A stretch of DNA of 47,717 nt from Bacillus sp. V3-13 (GTDB lineage: Bacteria; Bacillota; Bacilli; Bacillales; Cytobacillaceae). Made by a program: the position numbers and the translations under genes. Shown here in pieces: positions 1 to 9,314 of this stretch (positions within the stretch are counted from its first letter, which is position 1; the number at the start of each line of letters is the position of its first letter). The stretch is from NCBI RefSeq assembly GCF_002860165.1, contig NZ_PGUZ01000049.1, forward strand, positions 1-47,717, written 5' to 3'. The notes below the pieces were generated by a model that did not search any database, was not told where the DNA came from, and saw only the letters and a list, made by a program, of their open reading frames with translations.

Positions 1-248
1 GCTCAAAATCATGGAAATGTATTAACTGAATATTCTAACTACATTTATGCAACGCTAGTGATATAAAGGCAAGCTTTAAGTTTTCACACAAAAGTTTGTA
101 AAAGAAGAAATTGTGTTAAAAATCTCACTGACATACTTAATTTTTTCATTTTTAATGGGGAGTAAGTTGATCAATTTCTGACCTTTTTTACTTTATACGA
201 GCGGGTTAGCAAGGGCGGGAGAAATTCCAAAATATAGGTTGGGGTTTG

Positions 249-277
249 TCGACACATATTTCGAAGAGTGCTATAAT
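249..277 (+). promoter_or_regulatory. Probable sigma-A promoter of the nuo operon
   Basis: A -35 hexamer TCGACA (249-254, five of six matches) is separated by 17 bases from a perfect -10 TATAAT (272-277). The -10 is preceded by TGC, giving an extended -10 element. Transcription would begin near 284, leaving a leader of about 48 bases before nuoA. Bases 1-248 hold no gene that I can support. Confidence 0.75.
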
Positions 278-331
278 GGTATCGGTTACAAGTTTAAATG
301 TTGTGAATTTTGTAGCGTTAGGGGGGAGGGC

Positions 332-706
332 ATGGAGCTTTTGAACTTGTATCAGAATAATTATTTAATTGTTTTCGTGTTTCTGTGTCTCGGCGTTTTG
401 CTGCCAATCGTGGCAATTACCTTTGGGCGGTTTTTGCGTCCTTTCAAGCCGATGGACACGAAGTACACCACATATGAGAGCGGTATTGAGCCATTCCACG
501 ACTCAAGGGTGCAGTTCAATGTCCGCTATTATATTTTTGGATTGATGTTTGTGATTTTTGATGTCGAAACGGTTTTTCTTTATCCCTGGGCAGTAGCTTA
601 TGAAAAGCTTGGTATTTTTGCTTTGATTGAGATGCTCATTTTTGTGTTTATGCTCATTATTGGCCTTGTGTACGCATGGAAGAAGAAGGTGCTGAAATGG
701 ATTTAA
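332..706 (+). CDS. nuoA: NADH-quinone oxidoreductase subunit A
   Basis: A 124-residue membrane subunit of respiratory complex I, at the junction between the membrane arm and the quinone module. Three hydrophobic segments are visible (about residues 8-30, 65-85 and 93-115). The family-typical stretches [11 protein letters not shown] and [12 protein letters not shown] are present. The open frame extends upstream to 239, but the ATG at 332 follows GGGGGGAGGG at a good distance and gives the usual family length. This is the first gene of the nuo operon and its end overlaps the nuoB start by 10 bases, which suggests translational coupling. Confidence 0.96.
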   Translation: MELLNLYQNNYLIVFVFLCLGVLLPIVAITFGRFLRPFKPMDTKYTTYESGIEPFHDSRVQFNVRYYIFGLMFVIFDVETVFLYPWAVAYEKLGIFALIEMLIFVFMLIIGLVYAWKKKVLKWI

Positions 707-1209
707 AATTGGACAACGTTACACCAGAGGAAATGGAAGAGCTAAAACGGAATGTTTTTTTAGCCACGCTTGAACAGATTAAAGCATGGGCACGGAGTAA
801 CTCGTTGTGGCCAATGACGTTTGGACTGGCATGTTGTGCAATTGAGATGATGGGAGTAGGATCTTCCCATTATGACTTGGATCGTTTCGGGTCCTTTTTC
901 CGCACTTCGCCGCGCCAGTCAGATGTAATGATCGTCTCCGGAACCGTTACAAAGAAAATGGCGCCGATTGTCCGCCGCTTATACGATCAAATGCCTGAAC
1001 CAAAATGGGTAATCGCAATGGGGTCGTGTGCTACTGCCGGAGGCCCTTACGTAAGATCGTACGCGGTTGTAAAAGGGGTTGACCAAATTGTGCCTGTTGA
1101 TGTTTATATTCCCGGCTGTCCGCCGAATCCCGCAGCACTGATCTACGGGATTAATAAATTGAAAGAAAAAATCCGTTATGAGGCGAAAACCGGGAAGAAG
1201 GTGATCTAG
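697..1209 (+). CDS. nuoB: NADH-quinone oxidoreductase subunit B
   Basis: A 170-residue peripheral subunit of complex I that binds the terminal 4Fe-4S cluster N2, the electron donor to quinone. Ligand cysteines are visible at Cys46-Cys47 (ACCAIEMM), Cys111 (GSCA) and Cys141 (PGCPPNP), the complete family set. An in-frame ATG at 676 lies deep inside nuoA. The ATG at 697, after AAGAAGGTG, matches the usual N-terminus of Bacillus NuoB (MDLKLDN). nuoC starts three bases after the stop codon. Confidence 0.97.
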   Translation: MDLKLDNVTPEEMEELKRNVFLATLEQIKAWARSNSLWPMTFGLACCAIEMMGVGSSHYDLDRFGSFFRTSPRQSDVMIVSGTVTKKMAPIVRRLYDQMPEPKWVIAMGSCATAGGPYVRSYAVVKGVDQIVPVDVYIPGCPPNPAALIYGINKLKEKIRYEAKTGKKVI

Positions 1210-1212
1210 TCG

Positions 1213-2367
1213 ATGAGCGGGGAAAAAGATCTTGAACAATTAAAGAAGGAAGCGGCAGAGAAAGCGAAAGAGCTTGCCCGGCAACGTTTAGCCGAAAGGA
1301 AAGCCGCATCTGCCAAGACTGAATCACAGGCTTCCTCGGCAAAACCGGCAGCACCGGTTCTGAAAGAGGAACCATCTGCAGCAGAGGACGGTGACCTCGC
1401 AAAGCGCAAAGCAGCTGCTGCAGCAAAGGCAAAAGCCGCCGCGTTAGCGAAAATGAAGGCGAAGCAGCAAGCAGAAGGAAACGCAACACCTTCGGAAGCA
1501 GAACAGCCAGCACAAGAGGAACCATCTACAGCAGCGGCTCCCACGGATGAGGGAGATGACCTGGCGAAGCGTAAAGCCGCCGCCGTAGCCAAGGCAAAAG
1601 CGGCAGCCGCAGCGAAAAAGAAAGCAATGGAACAAGCCGGGGGAGCAAGCGATGCGACCGGTGACGAGAAGGCGAAAGCCATCGCAGCAGCCAAGGCGAA
1701 AGCCGCTGCGGCAGCGAAAGCAAAGGCGGCCGCACAGGCCAAACAGGCTGGCGGTGCAGCAGGTGATGATGAAAAAGCGAAAGCGATTGCGGCCGCGAAG
1801 GCAAAAGCAGCAGCTGCAGCCAAAGCGAAAGCCGCAGCATCCGGCAATGCCGGGAGCGAAACTGAACAAGCCGCCGAAGCGGCACCGTCTCCAAACCAGC
1901 CTTTCCTTGATAAATACGTGAAGGTGATTGAAGAGCATCTTGGAAATAGTGTTTTAGAAGAATACTATATTAATAAACTTTCAAAAGATGTGCCGACTCT
2001 TGTCGCCAATAAAGATACATATTTTAAAGTAGCTGAATTTTTAAAATACAATGAACAGCTTGGCTTCGATTACTTATCAGAACTGCACGGCACAGATTTT
2101 GAAACACATATGGAAGTGTATGCTCATCTATACTCATACAAAAATCGCCAGTCAGTTGCATTGAAGGTGAAAATTGATCGTGACACACCGGCTATTCAAT
2201 CGCTGCAGCCACTTTGGGCCGGGGCAAACTGGCCTGAGTGTGAAGCGTATGATCTACTGGGGATTCAATTTATTGGCCACCCAAATCTGCATAGGATCAT
2301 GCTTGGTGATGATTGGGTCGGCCATCCGCTTAGAAAAGATTACAAACCGTATGATGTGGAGGTATAA
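1213..2367 (+). CDS. nuoC: NADH-quinone oxidoreductase subunit C with a Lys/Ala-repeat N-terminal extension
   Basis: A 384-residue protein. The conserved 30-kDa-subunit domain occupies only about residues 228-384 and includes the family stretches WPECEAYDLLGI and HPLRKDY near the C-terminus. It sits in the hydrophilic arm next to NuoD. Residues 1-225 form a low-complexity extension with four imperfect 26-28-residue blocks of the type AKRKAAA.AKAKAAAAAKAK, at about residues 62-87, 117-141, 153-178 and 187-211, separated by Glu/Pro/Ser/Thr-rich linkers. Long Ala/Lys N-termini are known for NuoC in some Bacillus, but I cannot assign them a role. A GAAGGTGAT ribosome binding site precedes the ATG. 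The extension is predicted helical and strongly basic. The repeated DNA may be prone to length changes by slippage. Confidence 0.94.
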   Translation: MSGEKDLEQLKKEAAEKAKELARQRLAERKAASAKTESQASSAKPAAPVLKEEPSAAEDGDLAKRKAAAAAKAKAAALAKMKAKQQAEGNATPSEAEQPAQEEPSTAAAPTDEGDDLAKRKAAAVAKAKAAAAAKKKAMEQAGGASDATGDEKAKAIAAAKAKAAAAAKAKAAAQAKQAGGAAGDDEKAKAIAAAKAKAAAAAKAKAAASGNAGSETEQAAEAAPSPNQPFLDKYVKVIEEHLGNSVLEEYYINKLSKDVPTLVANKDTYFKVAEFLKYNEQLGFDYLSELHGTDFETHMEVYAHLYSYKNRQSVALKVKIDRDTPAIQSLQPLWAGANWPECEAYDLLGIQFIGHPNLHRIMLGDDWVGHPLRKDYKPYDVEV

Positions 2368-2370
2368 CTC

Positions 2371-3471
2371 ATGATACGCACAGAAGAAATGCTGCTTAAT
2401 GTAGGACCTCAGCATCCAAGTACACACGGTGTTTTTCGTCTTGTCATCAAAATCGACGGTGAAATCATTACGGAAGCGAAGCCAGTAATCGGCTATCTGC
2501 ACCGAGGTACGGAAAAGCTGGCTGAAGACCTTCAATACACACAAATCATCCCATATACGGACCGATTGGACTATCTGTCGGCAATGACGAACAACTATGT
2601 CCTTTGCCATGCTGTCGAGACGATGATGGACCTGGAAATACCTGAACGTGCCGAGTACTTGCGCGTGATCGCAATGGAACTGGGAAGAGTGGCAAGCCAC
2701 TTGGTCTGGTGGGGAACATTTTTATTGGATATCGGCGCCGTCAGCCCGTTTCTCTATGCATTCCGTGAGCGCGAAATGATCATTAACATGTTAAATGAAT
2801 TATCCGGAGCCCGATTGACCTTTAACTACATGCGTGTCGGCGGGGTGAAATGGGATGCCCCTGAAGGCTGGATCGAAAAGGTTGGCGAGTTCGTCCCATA
2901 CATGCGCGAACAACTCAAAGGCTATCACCAGCTTGTAACCGGGAATGAAATTTTCCTGAACCGTGTAAAAGGCGTTGGAGCATACACGAAGGAGGATGCC
3001 TTGAATTATTCCTTAAGCGGGGCAAACCTGCGCTGTACGGGTGTGAAATGGGATTTGCGCAAGGATGAGCCGTATTCCATTTATGACCGCTTTCATTTTG
3101 ATATTCCTGTCCAAAGCGGCGGAGACGCATGGGCCCGCTACCAGGTCAGATTAGCCGAGATTGAAGAGTCATTAAAGATTCTTGAGCAGGCGGTTGAGCA
3201 ATTCCCGGCTGGGGGAGAAATCATGGCGAAGGTGCCGAAGATTGTCAAGGCGCCAAAAGGGGAAGCTTTTGTACGGATTGAATCACCGCGTGGTGAGATC
3301 GGCTGCTATATTGCCAGTGACGGTAAAAAAGAGCCTTACCGTTTAAAATTCAGAAGGCCGTCCTTTTATAACCTGCAAATTCTCCCGAAATTATTAAAAG
3401 GTGAAAATATTGCGAACTTGATTGCGATTTTAGGAGCCATTGATATTGTTCTTGGGGAGGTGGACGGCTAA
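2371..3471 (+). CDS. nuoD: NADH-quinone oxidoreductase subunit D
   Basis: A 366-residue 49-kDa-type subunit related to the large subunit of NiFe hydrogenases. With NuoB it forms the quinone-binding pocket. The N-terminal motif GPQHPSTHG, which carries the pocket histidines, is at about residues 12-20, and the C-terminal ILGAIDIVLGEVD motif is intact. The length is normal for bacterial NuoD that is not fused to NuoC. It starts three bases after nuoC behind GGAGGTATAACTC. Its stop TAA overlaps the ATG of nuoH by one base (TAATG). Confidence 0.97.
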   Translation: MIRTEEMLLNVGPQHPSTHGVFRLVIKIDGEIITEAKPVIGYLHRGTEKLAEDLQYTQIIPYTDRLDYLSAMTNNYVLCHAVETMMDLEIPERAEYLRVIAMELGRVASHLVWWGTFLLDIGAVSPFLYAFREREMIINMLNELSGARLTFNYMRVGGVKWDAPEGWIEKVGEFVPYMREQLKGYHQLVTGNEIFLNRVKGVGAYTKEDALNYSLSGANLRCTGVKWDLRKDEPYSIYDRFHFDIPVQSGGDAWARYQVRLAEIEESLKILEQAVEQFPAGGEIMAKVPKIVKAPKGEAFVRIESPRGEIGCYIASDGKKEPYRLKFRRPSFYNLQILPKLLKGENIANLIAILGAIDIVLGEVDG

Positions 3472-4481
3472 TGGTAGAGGATCTATTATATTCAACCCCT
3501 GGCCTGGCCAATTTTGGGATATTCTTTTTACTCGCAACCGCTTTACTGTTTGTTGTTTTAGGCTTCGTTACATATGCGATTCTTGCGGAGCGGAAGGTAA
3601 TGGGGTTTATGCAGCTGCGCCATGGCCCAAACCAGGTCGGCGGCCGCTGGGGGCTGCTCCAGACAGTGGCCGATGTTTTAAAGCTGCTTCTTAAAGAGGA
3701 TACGATTCCAAAGCTTGCCGACCGGCCATTGTTTATTTTGGCTCCTGTCATTGCGTTTGCACCGGCGTTTATGGTGCTGGCGACGATTCCGTTTACCGAC
3801 CGGCTCCAATTTGCCGATCTTGGTGTTGGCCTCCTCTATTATATTGCGATTTCCGGCTTAACAACGATCGGAATCGTGACCGGGGGATGGGCGTCCAATA
3901 ACAAGTATGCTCTGCTCGGCGGCATGCGTGCTGCTGCGCAGATGATTTCCTATGAGATTCCGCTCGTCATGTCAGTGCTCGGAATCATTTTGTTATCAGG
4001 CAGCTTAAACTTGAACGAAATTGTGGCCACGCAGGCGGAACATGGCTGGTTCATTATCTGGCAGCCGATCGCGTTTATTATCTTTCTGATTGCGTCTGTT
4101 GCTGAATTAAACCGGGCACCGTTCGATTTACCCGAGGCAGAATCGGAGCTTGTCGCCGGTTTCCATGTCGAATATTCCGGATTCCGCTGGGCGTTCTACA
4201 TGCTTGCCGAATATGTGTATTTCTTTGCGATGGCGTCATTGACCACAGTGCTGTTTCTCGGCGGATGGCTGCCGCTGCCATTCCTGGATTTCATTCCAGG
4301 CGCTGTCTGGTTTGCATTAAAATTCAGCCTCGTCATTTTTGTACTGGTTTGGTTCCGCGTCACCTTTCCGCGTGTTCGTGCCGACCAATTAATGGAGTTC
4401 GGCTGGAAGGTGCTGCTGCCGGTTGCACTCGCCAACATTTTCTTGACGGCAATCATTAAAGAGATTTTCAACCTGTTTTAA
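3471..4481 (+). CDS. nuoH: NADH-quinone oxidoreductase subunit H
   Basis: A 336-residue membrane subunit that joins the membrane arm to the quinone chamber. It is strongly hydrophobic, with about eight transmembrane segments. Conserved features are AERKVMGFMQLRHGPN near residue 40 and the acidic loop AELNRAPFDLPEAESELVAG near residues 206-225, the stretch thought to link quinone chemistry to proton movement. GGGGAGGTGG precedes the start. nuoH follows nuoD directly because the E, F and G genes of the 14-subunit enzyme are absent. Confidence 0.97.
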   Translation: MVEDLLYSTPGLANFGIFFLLATALLFVVLGFVTYAILAERKVMGFMQLRHGPNQVGGRWGLLQTVADVLKLLLKEDTIPKLADRPLFILAPVIAFAPAFMVLATIPFTDRLQFADLGVGLLYYIAISGLTTIGIVTGGWASNNKYALLGGMRAAAQMISYEIPLVMSVLGIILLSGSLNLNEIVATQAEHGWFIIWQPIAFIIFLIASVAELNRAPFDLPEAESELVAGFHVEYSGFRWAFYMLAEYVYFFAMASLTTVLFLGGWLPLPFLDFIPGAVWFALKFSLVIFVLVWFRVTFPRVRADQLMEFGWKVLLPVALANIFLTAIIKEIFNLF

Positions 4482-4513
4482 AACAGCCTATTTTAACCGC
4501 AAGGGGTGAAAAC

Positions 4514-4933
4514 ATGCTTGGATTAGCGAAAGGTTTAAAATATACCCTGAAAAATATGACGCGCAGCAAAGTGACCTATGATTATCCAAATGAGCCGCTT
4601 CCGCTCCCTGACCGGTTTCGCGGAATTCAAAAATTTTATCCGGAAAAGTGCATCGTTTGTAATCAATGCGCTGCCATCTGCCCAACCGACTGTATCCAGC
4701 TCACGGGTAAAAAGCATCCTGACCCGGCGAAAAAAGGGAAGATCATTGACACATACGATATTAATTTTGAAATTTGTATTTTGTGTGATCTCTGTACCGA
4801 GGTATGCCCGACAGAGGCAATTATCATGACCAATAATTTCGAGCTGGCGGAGTACAGCCGCGATGAGCTATTCAAAAATCTTGAATGGCTGGATGAGAAT
4901 GATGAAAACAAACGGCAGGTGAATAAAGCATGA
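4514..4933 (+). CDS. nuoI: NADH-quinone oxidoreductase subunit I (2x 4Fe-4S ferredoxin)
   Basis: A 139-residue iron-sulphur subunit carrying clusters N6a and N6b in the hydrophilic arm. Two complete CxxCxxCxxxCP motifs are present: Cys46/49/52/56 (CIVCNQCAAICP) and Cys88/91/94/98 (CILCDLCTEVCP). AAGGGGTG precedes the ATG. Its last four bases overlap the start of nuoJ (ATGA). As the N module is missing, this is the outermost Fe-S subunit encoded by the operon and a plausible entry point for electrons. That last point is inference. Confidence 0.97.
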   Translation: MLGLAKGLKYTLKNMTRSKVTYDYPNEPLPLPDRFRGIQKFYPEKCIVCNQCAAICPTDCIQLTGKKHPDPAKKGKIIDTYDINFEICILCDLCTEVCPTEAIIMTNNFELAEYSRDELFKNLEWLDENDENKRQVNKA

Positions 4934-5451
4934 CGTTATCAGGCGAATTAGTTGCATTTATGTGCCTGGCGATCGTGGCGGTGATCGGCGGCGTGCTTTT
5001 ATTAAACCTTTCCAAAGTCGTCCATATGGTCATTGCGCTCGTTTTTACATTTATCAGTATCGCCGGCATTTATATTCTGCTGTCTGCTGAATTTTTGGCC
5101 GTTGTCCAAATCTTGATTTATTCAGGTGCCGTTACGATTATTATGCTATTCGGGATCATGCTGACGCGCCATAATGACACGAGTGAAGCAAAAGCGGGGA
5201 AATGGCGCAAGCTGCTTTTGCTCGCAGCTGTTCTTGGCTTTGCATTTGCCGTCTATGTTGGAATCTACAATCTTGAGCTTCCTGCGGCAGAAAGTGCGCT
5301 CCACGAAAACAATACGGAACAGATCGGGATTGCATTGTATTCGAAATTTATGATTCCGTTCGAGCTCGTTTCCGTAATCCTGCTCGTTGCGTTGGTAGGC
5401 GCGATTGTTCTCGCCAGAAAAGATGATGTAAAGGAGGAGGGTAAGGAATGA
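4930..5451 (+). CDS. nuoJ: NADH-quinone oxidoreductase subunit J
   Basis: A 173-residue membrane subunit with about five transmembrane helices. The segment [20 protein letters not shown] (about residues 57-76) is the conserved NuoJ helix 3 region. It overlaps nuoI by ATGA and overlaps nuoK by four bases, so the I-J-K block is probably translationally coupled. The C-terminal tail after the last helix is short and charged. Confidence 0.96.
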   Translation: MTLSGELVAFMCLAIVAVIGGVLLLNLSKVVHMVIALVFTFISIAGIYILLSAEFLAVVQILIYSGAVTIIMLFGIMLTRHNDTSEAKAGKWRKLLLLAAVLGFAFAVYVGIYNLELPAAESALHENNTEQIGIALYSKFMIPFELVSVILLVALVGAIVLARKDDVKEEGKE

Positions 5452-5762
5452 GCAATGTTCCTGTTTCAGCTTACCTGGCCCTTGCCTTAATTTTGTTCTG
5501 CATCGGCTTGTATGGAGCTTTAACAAAGCGCAATACGGTCATTGTCCTGATTTCGATTGAGCTGATGCTGAATGCGGTCAATGTCAACCTGGTTGCCTTC
5601 AGCAAACACGGGGTCGCGCCGTCCATTGACGGGCAAATCTTTGCTCTGTTCGGAATTACGGTTGCAGCGGCTGAAGCTGCTGTCGGACTGGCGATATTAA
5701 TCGCTTTATACCGCAACCGTAAAACAGTCAACTCGGATGAAATGAATATTTTAAAAAATTAA
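5448..5762 (+). CDS. nuoK: NADH-quinone oxidoreductase subunit K
   Basis: A 104-residue, three-helix membrane subunit and a homologue of MrpC antiporter subunits. The conserved membrane glutamates are present in helix 2 ([13 protein letters not shown]) and helix 3 ([12 protein letters not shown]). AAAGGAGGAGGG precedes the start, inside the end of nuoJ. It is followed by a 175-base spacer, the only sizeable gap within the operon. Confidence 0.96.
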   Translation: MSNVPVSAYLALALILFCIGLYGALTKRNTVIVLISIELMLNAVNVNLVAFSKHGVAPSIDGQIFALFGITVAAAEAAVGLAILIALYRNRKTVNSDEMNILKN

Positions 5763-5843
5763 CCATGCCAGAGAAAAAGGTTCCAAAAATTTTTTTAGGA
5801 ATCCAAAGACGCCCCCGGCCCTGATCGGAGGGTTCGTCTGTCA

Positions 5844-5865
5844 GACCCGCAGCATGATGCGGGTC
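5844..5865 (+). other. Hairpin in the nuoK-nuoL spacer
   Basis: A perfect 8-bp inverted repeat, GACCCGCA (5844-5851) and TGCGGGTC (5858-5865), with loop GCATGA. No U-tract follows, so it is not a typical terminator. It lies in the only long gap inside an otherwise overlapping operon and might mark a processing or stability site. That function is inference. Confidence 0.5.
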
Positions 5866-5937
5866 CAATCAAACGCGCTGACTGGACCAGGCAGCTTGCG
5901 TGGCACCTGCGCGTTCTAAAAGGGGATTGTGATAGAG

Positions 5938-7803
5938 ATGGAGAGTGCTTGGATCATACCGCTTTTCCCGCTTTTATCGTTTGTAATCCTTCTTCTATTT
6001 GGCAAACGGCTCAAAGAAGCAAGCGCATATGTAGGGATTTTGCTTACTTTAGCTTCTTTTGTCTATTCCCTGTTGGTATTGTTTGAACGTTTTACTTCAC
6101 CGACATATAAGACAGAGGCCGTCTGGCTGACGATAGGAGATGTTCAGCTAACAGCGGGGTTTGAAGTCAATCAATTGAATGCATTGATGTTGATTATAGT
6201 ATCGCTCGTCAGTTTTCTTGTACATACATATTCAAAAGGCTATATGCATGGCGATGAGCGGCTTTCAGTTTTTTACGCCTATTTGGGATTATTCACATTT
6301 GCAATGCTTGGCCTTGTTTTATCACCGAACCTTTTGCAAACCTATATTTTCTGGGAGCTTGTCGGTCTCGGTTCGTTCCTGTTAATCGGGTTTTACTATT
6401 ATAAAGATGAAGCGAAGCAGGCAGCTAAAAAAGCGTTTATTATGACACGCGTTGGCGATGTCGGCCTCTTTATCGGGATGATCCTGCTATTCTGGCAGGT
6501 CGGCAGCTTTGAGTATGATGAAATATTCAGGGCGGTTGAAGAAGGAATTATTTCCGAAGGAATGATTACGCTGACGGCGATTCTCGTCTTTGTCGGGGCA
6601 GTCGGAAAATCGGGCCAGTTTCCGCTTCATACATGGCTACCAGATGCAATGGAAGGCCCGACTCCTGTTTCCGCCCTTATTCACGCAGCGACAATGGTAG
6701 CGGCCGGTGTCTATTTGGTAGCTGCGCTATTCCCGCTTTTTACAGCGAGCGAAACGGCATTAATGACCGTCGCGGTCACTGGGGCATTCACGGCGATTTT
6801 TGCCGCAAGCATCGGCCTTGTCCAAAAGGATATTAAAAGGGTTCTCGCCTATTCCACGGTCAGCCAGCTTGGCTACATGATGCTGGCATTGGGTTCTGCC
6901 GGATATGTGGCCGGTGTGTTTCACTTGATGACCCACGCTTTCTTTAAGGCCTTGCTGTTCCTGGCGGCTGGCAGTGTGATCCATGCTGTCCATACGCAGG
7001 ACATTGAACAAATGGGCGGCTTATGGAAGAAGCTGCGCATCACCGGACCGTTATTTCTAATTGGGACTCTGGCAATAAGCGGTGTACCGTTATTTTCCGG
7101 GTTCTTCAGTAAGGATGAAATTTTAATTGCGGCATGGGCCCACGGGAATACCGCATTGTTCTGGCTTGCAGTGGCAGCCGCGTTTTTTACAGCGTTCTAT
7201 ATGTTCCGGCTCTTCTTTATGGTATTTACGGGAGAAGCCCGCTCCGATATCGGAAAAGTCTATGAATCGCCTGCAGTGATGACGTTTCCGATGATCGTTT
7301 TAGGTGTGCTCGCGATTGTTGCCGGCTACGTCAATACCCCTTGGTTTGGAACCTTTTTGGGTGATTGGCTGGCGGAAGGAAATGAAGCGCTTGGCCATGG
7401 CCACATTGAAGGCCCGGCCTGGATCATGGTCGTGGCGACCGTTGTTTCCCTGCTTGGAATCCTGCTCGCCTGGCTTATTTACGGCAAAGGCTCGCTTGCA
7501 AGGGATATGTTCAGCAGCCGGATGCCAATGGCCTATAACATCCTGTATAACAAATACTATATCGATGAGTTTTACCAGCTTTCGTTTGTCAATGGCGCAA
7601 AGGGCATAAGCTACTTTCTCCGTTACATTGAAGTGTTTTTGGTCGAGGGAATCATTAAGGGAGTCACCACGTTCGTCCAGGCGTTAGGAAAAATGGGCGC
7701 AAAACTCCAGGATGGCCAGGTGCAAACATACGGTACGGTTGCCTTTTTCGGCCTCGCCTTGCTGGTCGTCATCTTTGCTTTGACAGGGGGGTATTTTGGA
7801 TGA
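5938..7803 (+). CDS. nuoL: NADH-quinone oxidoreductase subunit L
   Basis: A 621-residue antiporter-like proton channel subunit at the far end of the membrane arm. It is strongly hydrophobic throughout. The conserved region FIFWELVGLGSFLLIGFYY carries the key membrane glutamate, and GKSGQFPLHTWLPDAMEGPTPVSALIHAATMV is present from about residue 222, including the lysine and histidine of the proton path. A GTG three codons upstream (5929) sits almost on the AAGGGGA ribosome binding site, so the ATG at 5938 is preferred. The C-terminal lateral-helix region is present. Its stop overlaps the nuoM start by ATGA. Confidence 0.95.
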   Translation: MESAWIIPLFPLLSFVILLLFGKRLKEASAYVGILLTLASFVYSLLVLFERFTSPTYKTEAVWLTIGDVQLTAGFEVNQLNALMLIIVSLVSFLVHTYSKGYMHGDERLSVFYAYLGLFTFAMLGLVLSPNLLQTYIFWELVGLGSFLLIGFYYYKDEAKQAAKKAFIMTRVGDVGLFIGMILLFWQVGSFEYDEIFRAVEEGIISEGMITLTAILVFVGAVGKSGQFPLHTWLPDAMEGPTPVSALIHAATMVAAGVYLVAALFPLFTASETALMTVAVTGAFTAIFAASIGLVQKDIKRVLAYSTVSQLGYMMLALGSAGYVAGVFHLMTHAFFKALLFLAAGSVIHAVHTQDIEQMGGLWKKLRITGPLFLIGTLAISGVPLFSGFFSKDEILIAAWAHGNTALFWLAVAAAFFTAFYMFRLFFMVFTGEARSDIGKVYESPAVMTFPMIVLGVLAIVAGYVNTPWFGTFLGDWLAEGNEALGHGHIEGPAWIMVVATVVSLLGILLAWLIYGKGSLARDMFSSRMPMAYNILYNKYYIDEFYQLSFVNGAKGISYFLRYIEVFLVEGIIKGVTTFVQALGKMGAKLQDGQVQTYGTVAFFGLALLVVIFALTGGYFG

Positions 7804-9308
7804 ACAGCAGCTATCTTTTAACCGCTCTGGTTTTCTCCCCCTTGCTCGGTATTCTTGTGCTCGCCTTTGTGCCAAAAGCAAAGGAAACGTTGATTAAGAC
7901 GATCGGCTTTATCGCAACACTGCCTGCGCTTATCCTCGCGTTGGTTGCTTATTTTCAATACAGGGGCGGGGCGGATTTGGACCGTTTTTCGGTTGAGCTT
8001 CCATGGATAAAATTTGCGAACCTGCCGGACGAGTATTTATATGCGATTTTTTATGAGCTCGGTGTCGACGGTTTCTCGTTAATTATGATTGTGTTAACAG
8101 CTGTGCTGTCGACCCTGGCAGCGATCGCGTCCATTCATATAAAAAAAGAATGGAAAGGCTATTTCATGCTGTTTTTGCTTTTGCAAACGGGAATGCTCGG
8201 CGTGTTTGCGGCTGAAAACTTGATTTTGTTCTTTATCTTTTTCGAGATCACGTTGATCCCGATGTTCTTTTTAATCGGGAAGTGGGGCTATTTTGAAAAA
8301 GAAAAAGCAGCATTCAGCTTCCTTGTCTACAACGGGTTAGGGTCTGCTGTCCTGCTGATTGTCATTATGGTGCTGTTTGCAAAAACGGGCACAGCGAATA
8401 TAGATCTGCTCTCACAACTGGTCAATGCGGGAGGACCGCAGTCACCTTTGTCCGATCCGCTGAAGTTCGGCTTGCTGATTGCGCTGATTGTCGCTTTTGG
8501 CGTCAAGCTGCCGATTTTTCCTTTGCACAGCTGGATGCTGAAGGTTCACGTTCAGGCACCGCCATCAATTGTGATGCTTCACTCCGGAATACTTTTAAAA
8601 ATTGGTGCATTCGGTTTGATCCGTTTTGGGATGGGGATTTTTCCGGAACAGTTTTTGGAGCTTGCTCCGCTGCTGGCGGTCCTTGGTGTTGTTAACCTGC
8701 TTTACGGGGCGTTCCTTGCCTTGATCCAAAAGGATTTCAAAATGGTGCTTGCGTATTCTTCGATTTCCCATATGGGGATCGTCTTAATAGGAGTGGGGGC
8801 AGCCAATGAGGCAGGCGTTCAGGGAGCCATTTTCCAGGTTGTCTCCCATGGGCTAATCTCCGCGTTGCTGTTCTTCCTTGTCAGTATTTTTTATGAACGA
8901 TTGCAAACGTCCCAGCTTGACAACCTTGGCGGGCTTGCAAGAGGAATGCCGCTAACGGGGGGCTTTTTACTGGCCGGGGCAATGGCTTCGCTCGGCCTTC
9001 CGGGAATGTCCGGCTTCATAAGTGAGTTCATGGCGTTTCTCGGCTTGTTCGAAACAAATCCAGTTTTAGCGGCGATCGGGGCAATCGGGATCATCATGAC
9101 AGCTGTTTATCTATTAAGGGCTGTCCTTTCGATCACGTTTGGTAAAGCACACCGCGAGTTTGCCGGAGTTCCCGATTTGCGAACGGTTGAAATGGTGCCA
9201 GTCTTAACGCTGATCGGTTTAATCATTTTAATTGGAGTGTACCCGGCTATTCTCGGCGGGGCACTGGAGACAACAATAGAGTCGATCATGCTCGGGATAG
9301 GAGGCTGA
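7800..9308 (+). CDS. nuoM: NADH-quinone oxidoreductase subunit M
   Basis: A 502-residue antiporter-like membrane subunit with about 14 helices. Conserved features are FFEITLIPMFFLIGKWG with its glutamate (about residues 148-164), FGVKLPIFPLHSWMLKVHVQAPPS (about 232-255) and the QKDFKMVLAYSSISHMGIV segment. It overlaps nuoL by four bases. nuoN follows six bases after the stop. Confidence 0.97.
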   Translation: MNSSYLLTALVFSPLLGILVLAFVPKAKETLIKTIGFIATLPALILALVAYFQYRGGADLDRFSVELPWIKFANLPDEYLYAIFYELGVDGFSLIMIVLTAVLSTLAAIASIHIKKEWKGYFMLFLLLQTGMLGVFAAENLILFFIFFEITLIPMFFLIGKWGYFEKEKAAFSFLVYNGLGSAVLLIVIMVLFAKTGTANIDLLSQLVNAGGPQSPLSDPLKFGLLIALIVAFGVKLPIFPLHSWMLKVHVQAPPSIVMLHSGILLKIGAFGLIRFGMGIFPEQFLELAPLLAVLGVVNLLYGAFLALIQKDFKMVLAYSSISHMGIVLIGVGAANEAGVQGAIFQVVSHGLISALLFFLVSIFYERLQTSQLDNLGGLARGMPLTGGFLLAGAMASLGLPGMSGFISEFMAFLGLFETNPVLAAIGAIGIIMTAVYLLRAVLSITFGKAHREFAGVPDLRTVEMVPVLTLIGLIILIGVYPAILGGALETTIESIMLGIGG

Positions 9309-9314
9309 TGAAGG

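Noticed and set aside
1206-1847. Long Ala/Ser/Phe-rich frame on the minus strand (213 residues) and other frames across the nuoC repeats
   Set aside because: They are shadows of the Lys/Ala codon repeats of nuoC, with extreme composition and no ribosome binding site.
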